Positions 12,931 through 24,200 of a stretch of 64,000 nt of DNA are shown here, piece after piece. The DNA lies in NCBI GenBank assembly GCA_024349245.1, contig JALDNG010000008.1, forward strand, positions 3,359,501-3,423,500, read 5' to 3'. This DNA comes from Neodontobutis hainanensis. Taxonomy: Eukaryota > Chordata > Actinopteri > Gobiiformes > Odontobutidae. Position 1 is the stretch's first letter. Every line of letters begins with the position of its first letter. The notes below the pieces were generated by a model, which searched no databases, had not been told where the DNA came from, and worked only from the letters and a program-made list of their open reading frames with translations. The translations under genes were made by a program, and so were the position numbers.

Positions 12931-13433
12931 ATTTACTATTATTTTTATTATGTATTTAAAAAAGAAATGTTTTTACAAAGTTTGCACAACTGTGACAACC
13001 CTGAATAATGTAATGTCACAAAATCAAAATAAGCCCAAAATGCACCATACAGCTACATTTTAAGTATCTGCAAAAAAAAAAAAAAAAAAAAAAACTTTTC
13101 AGTTTAAGCTACTTAGTTTTGTTTGGTTATTTTACAGTGACTCAGTGCATTTGCTTTTCATATTTTTTTGTGATTTTTCAATATTTTACAGTTCAGAATC
13201 CATTGATTGATTAATAAAGTTATGAGTAAAACGTTACCCAAGGGATTATTAGGAGTTTATCTGCCGCCTAGTAATTCAAAAGAAGCGCCTTCCATGAAGG
13301 TAGCAAATGTTAGGAGCTCTTCAAATTTATTCTCAATTTTGATAATTTTGTTGTATTTGTTGGGGATTTTCTATATTTTTCACCTTTATGAAATCTGCTG
13401 CCTCTACAAGGAAGGAGTGTCTATGGTGTTTGT

Positions 13434-13850
13434 GTGGTAGCAGAGACAGGAGGAAGAGATACAGAGGCTGCAGATCTGGGAAGTAGGAACAGGAAATTCA
13501 ACCAAGAGCTGTACCAGACACTGCCTGTGACATCATCAACGACACTGTTTCAAGGAACAGACCCAGCACCTGATGCCTTTTACATCACATCAGTGTTTAC
13601 TTTACAACTTGGACCATCCGTTGCATTCTGCTTTTGATAAACAGAGAGCAGCCAGTGGACGTCTGAGATTAGTGAGCTGCAGAAAGGAACGCCACAAGAC
13701 TCTCCTTTTCCCCGACTGCCATAAGACTCTACAATCAATCAGTCTATGAATATGGCAGCTGAAGTCTGAATCAACTCATTTGAAGAGACCTAGAAACTAA
13801 ATATCCCCTTGGCGATTGATAAAGTTGAATTGAATTAAATTGGTAGTTTG
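13434..13850 (+). pseudogene. LINE 3'-end relic
   Basis: The stretch around 13690-13740 (AGACTCTCC...CGACTGCCATAAGACTCTACAA) resembles the last RT codons of fish LINEs, where a phrase like LP-AIRLYN precedes the stop. The 3' end (atccccttggcgattgataa then AGTTGAATTGAATTAAATTG) is like the common fish LINE tail CCCCTTGGGGATTAATAAAGT plus short repeats. Opposite orientation to the RT fragment at 12090-12560, so a separate insertion. Confidence 0.5.
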
Positions 13851-14094
13851 TGGCCCAAGGCTATTGTCAACTTTCTTAATGCTAAAGATCACATGTGGTC
13901 AAAAGAATCATAGTGTAAACTAGTTAGTAAACGAGTTATAGCTTAAACACTGTCAAGGTCCCTTTAGACCACATTTATATAGGTTAACAGTGGTGAGCAT
14001 GCAACAATATATCTATGCTGAAGTTAGCCTATTGATTTTTCTGAATTATGAACAAAAACACAAAGACAGTCTTGAACTCTTACAGCTTTGACAT

Positions 14095-14100
14095 TTTATT
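14095..14100 (-). terminator. epd poly(A) signal
   Basis: AATAAA on the minus strand, about 245 nt after the ependymin stop codon. It is the first good poly(A) hexamer downstream and predicts a short 3'UTR ending near 14075-14085. Confidence 0.65.
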
Positions 14101-14343
14101 GTCTATTTTATCTTACATTTTTTGTAAGCAGTGCCAATTTGGAAAGCCCCGGCTGTTAGTAAGTCTGACTAATATTTCTAAAAATCCATGTTTTGGTTTT
14201 GTAGATCAAAATCTTTGTATACAATGTGATCCATTCCAAGCCATATCTTTGAAGGACAGTGGGAAATGCAGTGTGGCGTCATGCAGCAAACATTGGCAGC
14301 GCAGACGAGAAGCAGAGAAGACGTGTCCGAAGTTCTTATTTGG

Positions 14344-15527
14344 TTAGACAAACTCATTGAAGAAGCTGTTTATTGTGCCTTCAGGTGTTTCCTCCAAAGC
14401 CTGGTGCTCACAGAAGGATGGCACCACAAGAAGATCTGGGTCCTTGATCTCCAGCTCTACTTCCAAGTTGCTGTATTGAAAAAAATATTTATTGTTGAAC
14501 ATACCCAAGACCAAAAAAAATAAAAAATTAAAGAGTGACCAACCTGAACATGAATGTTGAGGACTCTGTTAAGTAAATTGTGGTCACAGGCAAACATCCC
14601 ATGGTTACAAACATCTTGTAGGTGCCTGGAGAAGACATCCAAATAAATCAAAAAGACCAGCAGTGCAAAAGGTACATTATGGTGAGTTTATAACGCATGA
14701 CCTGCCTTTGACATTGTGCATGGATCCTGTCCAAATGTTTACTTTCAGTCCTTCTCCTTCAATTGTTGGACTCCCGCCCGTGAATGTACCATAAAAGTGG
14801 GCATCGTCAGGAACGTCCATAGGGTGATCGATGGATTGCAGTGACTTTTTCTCACAGCTCTGGTTTTTGCTGTCTATTTCGTAGAATACGTTCTGCCAGA
14901 CGCAACAAACAGTGACACAACAGTACACAGACTGGGGTAATTACCAATATTACTTAACCAAAAGGTAAAGACAATCAAGTATAGGCAAAATAATCTATAT
15001 TCCAAATCTGTTATTTTGTCTATAATAATTATATTTGGACATTCCACCTTTCAAAAAGTAAAAGAAAAAAAAACCCAGTCACTTACTTCATTAAAAAACA
15101 TCAGGAGATCCAAACCCAGTGAAGTGTTTGTAGGGAAGCTTTCATTTGACTTGAACCGTAGTTTATTGCTCATTGAATCGTAGGTAAATGTCCCATGTAC
15201 TTTTGTGTCACCCTTAAGGGACATCTGGGTCTATTAAAAGAGAAAATGAGAGTTTAAAGAACCGGTTCTGTATTTGAATGGTTGATGAATGGCAAACTTA
15301 CCATTAACATCTGTCCTGTCATGTTGGGTGAATCTGAAAGAGACAGATAATGAGAGGTTTCTTGAACACGACATGTCAGACACATTTAGTTTAGACACAA
15401 TAAATCTATTCAAGTCCATTAAAAAAAAAAAAAAAGCAGAGAAAAACCTACGGCAGTGGTGATGCTGATGTGCATTGACAGTGGCCGTCAAGCACACAAA
15501 GATGAGGAGTGTTAAAGCTGCAAACAT
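14344..15527 (-). CDS. epd: ependymin (secreted brain glycoprotein)
   Basis: Secreted, Ca2+-binding glycoprotein of fish meninges and brain fluid, linked to cell contact and memory in fish. Six exons: 15452-15527, 15302-15333, 15087-15230, 14706-14892, 14544-14625, 14344-14470; 648 nt, 215 aa, the normal family length. Residues 1-19 (MFAALTLLIFVCLTATVNA) form a signal peptide, followed by a His-rich HQHHHC. Family hallmarks: FTYDSMSNKLRF, VFYEIDSKNQSC, GSPTIEGEGLKVNIWTG, GCLPV and the C-terminal VPSFCEHQALEE. Four N-glycosylation sequons (NMT, NES, NTS, NQS). Exon 4 keeps frame only with a GC donor (AAAG|GCAGGT); the nearby GT (GGCAG|GTCATG) would shift the frame. An in-frame ATG at 15605 lies beside the TATA box, so it is probably untranscribed. 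Confidence 0.95.
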
Positions 15528-15607
15528 TTTTCCAGTCCGGAGATCACAAACCAGAGATGGCGAGGACAATCCTGAGCTCAGTGTTGCTTTCAGTAAAGTT
15601 ACCAACG

Positions 15608-15615
15608 CTTTTATA
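15608..15615 (-). promoter_or_regulatory. TATA box of epd
   Basis: TATAAAAG on the minus strand, 81 nt before the chosen ependymin ATG. This predicts transcription from about 15580 and supports the start at 15527 rather than the upstream ATG at 15605. A strong TATA suits a highly expressed, tissue-specific secreted protein. Confidence 0.7.
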
Positions 15616-17860
15616 GGTAAAAAAAGTGTACTTTTAAATATGCTTACATAATCAGCCTATGAATGATAGACACCCCGTGTTTCTAACATCAAGCTGTGTA
15701 AACATCATGGCTCTGTCTTAGCTGGTGGTAAACCCAGTCACAATATTTTCACAAACCGCTTTCTTCTGGTGACTTTGCAGCTGTCCTTAAATGCCACACA
15801 CCCTGAACGGAAAACAAGAAGAACTTGAATGACCTTTGAAGGTGTATAGTGTGTATACATATAGTCGATTGGTGAACATCTTTGAGATTGTAGACAACGA
15901 CTGAATGGCTTTTTCTTTGAGCCATTCATTATTCAGTAAAAAGCCATTCACACAGTAACACGTAAATTTTAAATTTAGCAACACATGTATTATGCAGTGT
16001 CATTCTATGATTGCTGAATTTTGTGGTGACAGTTATGGCTTGCAATATTTTGAATTTCCCCATTGGGATTGCAAAGTTTTAACTGAGAAGATCTTTACAG
16101 TGGTTAGGTTTGCTTTGTCTGGCCAAACATATTCACATTCACAAATTGTAGGGATATCTAGTTTTATTTTACTTTATGTCATTTTTAACATTTATATATT
16201 GCACATATTGATATTGCATCGTCAGTCTTTTGTGCAGCTCTATTTGATAGGTTTGTTTTTACATCTTTAAAAAACTGGTCAGCTGTCAGGCCCTTCTTTT
16301 TAAAAGGCATCCAAGTTAAATAAAGTAAATGGGATGCGTGTGAGTGAGTTCATAGCAGGTCGTGTCCACGAGGCTAGCCGTAACAACACAATGCAGCTGG
16401 CTTTTGTTATTCGCCACGTCAAACAAACAAACTCCAGCGATGGTTTGCAACATCTTATTTTGCCTCATAATCTTTTCTAATGAAGTCTAGATCATTTTCT
16501 AGTTTGTTTCAATACACAAAAAGACTCCCAACAAAACTTCTGTAAATATCCAGTAAATGTGCAATAAAGTAACAGATTTTACAAAACTGATGTCATTGAT
16601 ACATGACATGCACTATTTTACCATGAAATAAACAAAGACAAAAGTGCCCAACGTATTTCCTTCTTTAAAAAAAAGGAAGGAAAACTTAAAAGGGTTGTTC
16701 GAAACCACAAATGAATGAGACTGAAAATAGACTGAGCGTAAACCCGTGTCATGAGGAAACTTTAAGGTTAGTGTATGTTGGACAAATGGAAGAAGGGGGG
16801 TTATGAAAACAAGGGAAGCCCTTGCCCCCAGAGAGGTCACTGAAGTGTCTTAAAAGAGGAAGACAATGTGAATCATAGATCATGATGGTTTCTAGTCCCA
16901 AATCTGCATTTATCAAAAAGCTGTGAATGATGGAAATATGAGAACGGGACGGTACTTTCACTAAACTGAAATGACACTTTTATTATTTATCTCACATTTA
17001 TTTAGTGTAATGTAATCTGTGCTTTACCTTTTCCTTCAGTAGGACTCTTCACTTGTGTGCAGCTCCGTCTTGCACACGTCACATCTGGGAAGGCCAAGGT
17101 ATAGCAATGAGTTAAATGAACCAAAAACAACACCACTCTGCCACCGTGCTGCACAATGGAATATATAACAGATGCTGGTAAATACAGGCAGAATTACACT
17201 GAGGCCAAATGAAACCTGGGTTTAGTGTTTAATTGTGACTTTTTTTCTCATTGTGTACTTCTAGTATAGTCATAGATCATCTGTCTCGATCTTGTGTTAA
17301 AATCCCACAGTGTTTTTTTCTTTTACCCCAAAGTTGTGTGGGAGTTAGTACAGATCATCCTCTTGGTCATATTAGTTTTCCTTTCATATTAGACTTATTT
17401 TTATTTCATAAGGAGCTAAAATAGTTTTTTTTCACTCAAAGATTAAAAACAAAATAATACAGTGTAAAAATTGAGGCCTTGAAATAGAAAGAAAATAGGT
17501 CTAATCTGAACTAGTATACCCACTCTCAATGTACAGTGTCTTGTGAACCCTCCTAAAGCCTTACACAGAGCCTGATAAGCTGCAGTGTCTACGGCCTGAG
17601 TACAGCACACAGAGCGCTCCCATGCTGAAGTGAAACTGACAGACCACAAAGAGGTAGATCTGCTACACAGGAACTTTTATTGAAATTTTCTGCTGTTATG
17701 TAATTTTACAGCAGGACTTACCTCAGAGAACAGAGTTTCATTGAAAACTCTCATTTGTCTGGAAGTTTCACCTGGACCTATAAATACTTTTGATTATTTT
17801 TGGGGGGCCTTTCTGAGCCAGTGGAAATACTTAACATAGATTCAGAGACCTGCACAGACA
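15616..17860. other. intergenic spacer, no gene seen
   Basis: No ORF with recognisable protein or splice structure on either strand. A stretch near 16050-16085 (tgaatttccccattgggatt) resembles the 3' tail of fish LINEs and may be a relic. The rest is AT-rich, featureless sequence. Confidence 0.5.
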
Positions 17861-17865
17861 CGTGA

Positions 17866-18148
17866 GTGGCTCAGTGGCTCAGAGGTAGAATGGTTCCTAT
17901 AACCATAAGGTTGGCGGTTCGATTCCCACTCTCTCCGGTTCATATGTCGTTGTGTCCTTGGGCAAGACACTTAACACCTCCAGTGCAGCTGCTCTGGTTT
18001 ATGAATGTGTGTGACTGCAGAGGTGAGTTTGTTGGTGGTCGGAGAAAGCGTGAGGCCCCCCTCTCTGTCTGCCCCAGGTGTGAATGTGTATGTATGGGGT
18101 ATGGGGAAGTTTACCTAAAAAAGTGCTATATAAATACACACCATTTTC
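17866..18148 (+). mobile_element. tRNA-derived SINE with recognisable pol III boxes
   Basis: The head is tRNA-like: an A-box-type stretch (TGGCTCAGAGGTAGAATGG) and a B box (GGTTCGATTCC) about 35 nt later. The body contains TCCTTGGGCAAGACACTTAA, common to fish SINEs. The 3' end is AAAGTGCTATATAAATACACACC, a LINE-shared tail. Length about 280 bp. It is the better preserved relative of the relic at 8770-8942. The exact family is not named. Confidence 0.8.
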
Positions 18149-19079
18149 TGCATGCAATATTTTCTTCATTGACCCTCTGTCAAACAAGTTATCTGTGTCA
18201 TAAATCCAAAACTGGGTAACTTCCAAACATTACTCTCTGTTGGGAATCCACCCCCGCACAAAGGATAACCCCACAATGATTGCACAACTTTTCAAGAGGA
18301 AGTAGAAACCAGATTTATAAACAAATAAAATAAAAATGAATCAAAAAGTAAATTCTCCATGATTTCCAATGTCAAGCTGCAGAAGAGAAAGCTACTCTGT
18401 GACAGTAACAGTCACTACAGTGCTACATAATGCTACTTGTATTATGTGTCGTCATAACAATAAAAGAAATTTAGTAAAAACATTTAACTTAAGTTGGCTA
18501 AGATGCAATTGCTAACACGGGCTAAACAGAAATCTTTAATAGACAGACTCTTCCCCATTGGAACACAGAAATACTTGACCAGACATGCAACATAAGGAAT
18601 AATCTTGTTGAGCAAGGACCAAACAGCTCAATGAGAGTTTCAGTGTTGTGTCAAATATTTTCTTTCTTAATACAAAAGACTGTATTTTTACAATTACACC
18701 AAAGCCTTTTAAGATTTGTTCACACATTGTGTTGCACATTTATTATCAATTGTATCATGAATTAAATCACATTTTGTATCCAAATCAATTTTTCTGTATC
18801 ATGAATTAAATTTATTTTTTTAATTATATCTTTCACTTGGTTTCTTGTCCGTGCTTTTTGTGAGATGCATTTAGTTCTGTTCATTACTCATCTAAATCAC
18901 AAGACTTCCCAAAACATGCACTGTTTTAAGCTGCTGAGTTCATTCATTGACCAAAACTGACTTATTGTGTGCATTATTTATTAGTTTAGTCTTATTATGA
19001 TTTTCAGGTCAGCAGGTACTGTTATGTCATTGTTAACTTTATATGTGGGTGTTGTTACTTAAGTTTCCTTGCTGCTGCA

Positions 19080-19236
19080 TGAGTCAAAGTAGTGACCACA
19101 ACATCCTTAACAAGAGAGAGTAAGACAGAGAGATGAGGAAAAAAAGAAAAAACTCCAGTTTAGTCAGAAACCGAAAGCAAGACAAAGAGTATAAGACAGG
19201 AATATATATAAACAGTCTCTTCACAGCAACATGAAG
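19080..19236 (+). promoter_or_regulatory. TATA/IRF/AP-1 promoter of the cytokine gene
   Basis: A perfect AP-1 site TGAGTCA (19080-19086), an IRF-type element GAAACCGAAA (19167-19176) and a TATA box TATATAAA (19205-19212) lie in order. The TATA predicts transcription starting near 19230-19240. A donor site CAAG|GTAAGT at 19273/19274 would close a short non-coding exon 1. The combination is typical of inducible immune genes. The sites are motif matches only. Confidence 0.6.
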
Positions 19237-19750
19237 GCAACTCAGTCAAAGCTTTGCTCTGTACTTCTTCAAGGTAAGTCCGGCTTCTGGGATATACTGT
19301 AAATATGTAGAGGTAACATTCAGCTATATGTCTATTAATTCAACTGTGTAGACCAAATTATTTGTAGAGAAACATTATTATGTTGTGGCCTATTTACTTT
19401 GTTGATATGTACACACACATCAGAAGAAACAATCAGAAAACTGCATAATTTGGGACAGTGAGGCAGTAAGAAAAGTTCTGACTCGTGCTGCTTTGCTTAA
19501 GGCAATCTCAGCTAAACATGTGATGCAAGAAAATAAGAAACCAAGACTGAAAACAAGATCTTTTATCAGTAGCTTGACATAGTCTTTACTAGATTTATCA
19601 AATTTAAACATCAAAATCTGTTTTGGGAAAATAGATTCAATGTCTCCATTGTACTATTTGACAGCACACAGTCAATGTAGATGTATGTGATCATTTTAAG
19701 ATGTTTACCAGTAGAAAGTCAACAAAACGTTTTGGGTGTCTTGTTTTCAG

Positions 19751-20760
19751 ATGGGACTTTGGTGGCAGGCTCTTATCCTCTTATTCTCCACATTAAACTT
19801 TGTTGACTGCATCCCGTCTGCTGTGCTTCAAACTAAATACATGAACTCATTTCGTCTCGCACGCTCCACAAGATCTCGTGTCCAGCAGCTGCTAATGAGA
19901 TATGTGAGTTGTCAAAGATCACTACATATTTTAGATTTGATATTTCAAGCTAATTTATACAAGCATTTTCAACAGAAGGAGGAACAGTTGGGAAGCAAGG
20001 ACTTTGAGGACAGGAGTCAACATTTAAAGGATCTGCCATTACTGTCGACAGATTTCTACAACTGGTTAAAACTGACAGTAAGTGGACTTCTCGACATTTT
20101 GTTTTTCACTTAATTCAATATAAAGCCTCATTTAAACCACTGTTGTTTATAATTTTATTATATTGGTTGTTTTGATTTTACTTTTTAAAAGGAAAATAAA
20201 TGAGGAAATCCCCTTTCTTGCACTTTATAGCAAAGGAATGTAACTGTTATCTGAGTGTGTGGTTGTGTCACGTGTGCCCCTTTAGGACAGGGAGCGACTT
20301 CACGCTGCTCTATCAGACATGCAAACTTTCTGGAGTATGCTCGACTGGAAAAGAAAACAGCTAGATGCTCTAGCAACTCACAAGTTACCCCAGAGTTTTG
20401 AACACATTCAGCTCGACCTCCGGGACTTGATGAGTCAACTGATCAACCAGGTTTGGACAAACAGACTTACTCCAAATCTACCCCACATGTAATAATGCTC
20501 CGAGTGGTTGGATAAATGCTGTTTTGTGCTTTCTTCCACAGATGGGTTACATCGGGAGCATGTCAGTGAAGCCATACACTACCAGTGTGCGCAACATGAA
20601 CACTCAGAGCAACACTTGGATGCAGTGGGACAGTCGAGTAGAAGGATACATCATTCTGAGGGATCTAGACCTGTATCTCACCAAGCTGGCCAGAGACTTC
20701 CTCCTTCTGGCAACAAAAGCAACTGGCACACAAACAGGAAAAAGCAACAGGAAGTTATAA
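19751..20760 (+). CDS. IL-6-family four-helix cytokine (CNTF/CLCF1/cardiotrophin-like)
   Basis: Secreted class I helical cytokine, presumably signalling through gp130-type receptors. Four coding exons, 19751-19903, 19976-20077, 20286-20450, 20542-20760, all joined at phase 0; 212 aa. Residues 1-20 are a signal peptide (MGLWWQALILLFSTLNFVDC). Helix A-like region FRLARSTRSRVQQLLMRY; LSTDFYNWLKLTDRERL resembles the CNTF segment after helix A; the C-terminal helix D is YIILRDLDLYLTKLARDFLL. The predicted mature chain has no cysteine and no N-glycosylation sequon. The ATG at 19231 in exon 1 is out of frame and close to the predicted start site, so the exon-2 ATG was chosen. The AU-rich 3'UTR fits a cytokine. 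Subtype is uncertain: CNTF, CLCF1, CTF1, fish M17, or IL-11, which also lacks cysteines. The exon count and phases resemble IL-6/IL-11 genes. Confidence 0.8.
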
Positions 20761-21044
20761 GTGTGCTGACCTTACATACGACAGATACATGACTACGATT
20801 GTTACAAGACAGTTTAATCAACACTCAAGTTGTACTGGCAACACTTCACACTGGGATTTAGAATAAGCTTGTTGTTACATGATAATATATGCATACTGGA
20901 TTTCTTGGGTATTTCCCAAAGTTTCTGTTTTACCTCTGATTGAAAATTAGCATTGAACTAAAACACAACATCCTGTTTTTTTTCTTTTTTTTTTTTAAAC
21001 CAATGTTCTGGGCTTTCCAAACATGTAAATACAGTTTTATAATA

Positions 21045-21159
21045 TTTATTAACCTATTTATTATTAATGTGTTATTTATTTCAGAGTTGTTTAGTAAATA
21101 TTTTACATAATAGATAGATACATTTTTTTGTAAGTGTAACAGAGGTGACTCTAAATAAA
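21045..21159 (+). terminator. AU-rich 3'UTR element and poly(A) signal of the cytokine gene
   Basis: Several ATTTA pentamers and one exact TTATTTATT nonamer (21072-21080) lie before AATAAA at 21154-21159. Such AU-rich elements destabilise short-lived cytokine mRNAs. The 3'UTR would be about 400 nt. Confidence 0.7.
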
Positions 21160-21299
21160 GAAATGATGCATTCAGAGCTGTGGCAACTTCATTCTTAGTG
21201 ATTATTGCGTAAAACAGTGACGAAAAATGTATCTTGTGAGAACTTCTGAGTAGAGGCCCTCCATTTAGCTTACTGTCTCCCGGGCTCCCTACTGTTCCT

Positions 21300-24200
21300 T
21301 CATGTGTTGTTGATGCAAGGCGCAGTCTGTTGAGAGAATAAACATAGTGGGTTGGATATTATTTTTTTATATTTTAAAACAGCCTTCCTCTCTCCACACG
21401 TGACATTAGTACAGACTCACTCACCACTAGCAGATGTCCTCTTCTGCCTTTGGCCACCTTCAGCTCAGAGCCCCTGACAAAATCAATGATTCCTTCCCTG
21501 CCACGAGCCACAGCAAACCTTATGCTGCAAAAGATAAACAAAAAACACACAAAATTAGCTGTGTTTATGGATGACGCTGCTCTGATTGGACCTCACCTAC
21601 CTGCCCGGGCTAATGTTGACGTAGCTGATCTTGTTGGCCATCATGGCAAGTTTTGTCACCAGTTCAATCACATGGCTGCAGTGCAGCACCACATCGCCCT
21701 AACAACAGGAACAGCTTAATTTAAAGACGATGCATTCATTAAACAGTCTGGCCTGGTGTAGTAAACTGTACCTTCTGCTTTTTGTCTTCAATGGGCATGT
21801 GCAGGACTAACATCCCATCGCTGAGGGAGCTCACAGAGATACCTGTTTCCAATGGCAAATAAAAAAAATTTTTTTAAATTAAAAGGCTGAAAAGATATAT
21901 ATTCAAAATATACAAATAAACCTGAAAAGACTGAACATGATCCTGACATGCTTTATAAATAAATGTTTTGACTCTGTTATATGAAATCTGTTAATGACAA
22001 TTGAAGTTAACAAACATCATTAGCTTTATAAACGTATTATATTTATAAAAAATAAAAATAAAAACAACCCCGGTGCTGTTTTTCACCTCTGAGAGCATTG
22101 TAGTCAATCTTCTGCTTGATCTTGGTCCTGTCCACAAGTACGGCAAAGGCGTTGGTCAAAAGCAGTTGTCGAGGACGAGGCTTAAATCCCCTCCTGTCGT
22201 ATTTAACAACTTGGACGCCATACTAAAAAACACACAAACTGTGAGATATGCACAGGTTCTGCCTCCAGTAAAGTAAAAGAACAATATCTCACCTGCACTT
22301 TTTCAGTGCCAAGAGTCTGTACAACTTTGAGATTAATTTGTTCACGCTCTAAACAAAAAACAAAAAACAAAAATAAATAAAAAAATAAATAAAAATAAAA
22401 ATGAAAAAAGTATTTTCAGTTTCTATGCTGTATATTTAGTGTATTGGACAGGGAGATATGCATACCAAGCCTGGAGTCCAAAAACAGCCTGCCAACACTC
22501 ATCGGATAGCTGACTTTCTGATCCTTGAATATTTCGCTGGCTACAACCTTTTGCATCATCTAGGAAAACAAAATATCAGGCAAATCTTTCTAAATCTTCT
22601 GATACCTAATTTTAGTGAGTTTACCTGTTTCTTCCATTCTGGTTGGATCCGGCTGCAGTATTTCATCACCAAGTTGCACAGATGAAGCCTCTGCAGATGA
22701 TCAGAGGCCTTAGAAGAAACAGTAAAGTGTCAGTATCTTGAAACTAAATGTGACAATGTGAGGGAGTAAAAAACACAAACCTCAATGACTGAGGGTGGGG
22801 GTGTTGGCCAGCTTTTGTCTAAAACATTTTTTGGCAGGTTTTTGCGTAGCTTCATGAGAAAGGAGTATCGTACATGATCCAGGAAGTACTCATTTTCAGG
22901 ACAGTAGTCCTCGTGGCGGAAGATGAAGCCTTTAATGAATCTAACATACACAAATTTATAAAAAAAAAACAAAATAAAATAACACACATAAATAATATTA
23001 TTAATATTACAAATAAAGTACCTGCGTATAAGGTTGGCTGCTTCTCTTCGCCTCTTAGCCCTTCTTCGTGCTTTCATTCCTCGCCAGCCAGACTGGATCA
23101 CTATTACTACACAGACACACACAATAAAATTCTCATTCATTAAACTTAAAGTTCACCTCTTTCAAGGCTCTCCTGAGATACATACTCATTTCTATAAATC
23201 ACATTTTAGCAATTGTGTTGCCAACCTGCATGTCTGATGCGTTTGTATTTGGCCCTCTCCCTGTATCCTCTCCAAGACGTCTGCAGAGTCAAAACTAAAA
23301 GACGTTAAAAAAGACATTCCAATGAAGTTGTTTCAGTGGCTTTAGTAAACAGGTAGTATGACCTTTGTAAATATTTACACTCACCTATCTCTGGCTTTTT
23401 AGCTTCTAGAGCATCCTCTGTGGTGAAGAGAGTTTTGGGAAACTGAATGAAGATTTTTGATCTGCAACATATGTTTGTATTCATAACACACACCTATTAT
23501 TTCTAATATCCAAATGTATATAATATGTAAACTGAAAGACAGATGATTTCAAGGCTTTTTTTATCTGTGGGAACACATACTCTACCTGCCAAGTTTGTAT
23601 TCTTCTGGTTTGTATCCGAGGTGGTTGACCAGTGTAGACACACCATCTGCGGGCGGGCCATGCCAATTAGGCCAAGTCTCAGGACACAGGGGCTTATACC
23701 TAAATTAAATGTTAGTGTTTTTTTAATGACATAAAACAAGGTCATTTGATGCATTCAAGCATACAGTCTGACACAGAGAGATTTACCTCTGTAGGAAGGC
23801 TTCAAATCGACGTCTATAGGCAAAGCCAGCTCTCCTGACCCGCAGGTTTTCCATCAAACCCAGGTACTTGACCTGGTGCCGGATCAGAACCTCATCAAAA
23901 CAACCTGCAGAAACATGTTTTATTAGGACAACTATAACCAAGTACAATTTTGTCTTGAACTGAACTGTTTTTGAATGGTGAGATCTTTTAGTGTAATTTG
24001 AAAAGGAAAACCATTAGGACATTTATTTTAAATGTAATGCCATTTTGAATACGTGTGTCATGTCAGTTCTGTAACATTACTTTTATTTTTAGTTTTTTCT
24101 TACGTCATACCTGGCTGCTTGCAGTCATTTGGTTTGATACAGCGCACATAGGACGGTTCTTTTGACATTAGGATCTCCATAAGTTTCATCAGGCTATTTT

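Noticed and set aside
14702..14705. GT donor (GGCAG|GTCATG) for ependymin exon 4
   Set aside because: It adds 4 nt, breaks the frame and removes the conserved GCLPV block.
15528..15605. In-frame upstream ATG extending ependymin by 26 residues
   Set aside because: It lies within a few bases of the TATA box, upstream of the expected transcription start, and would bury the signal peptide.
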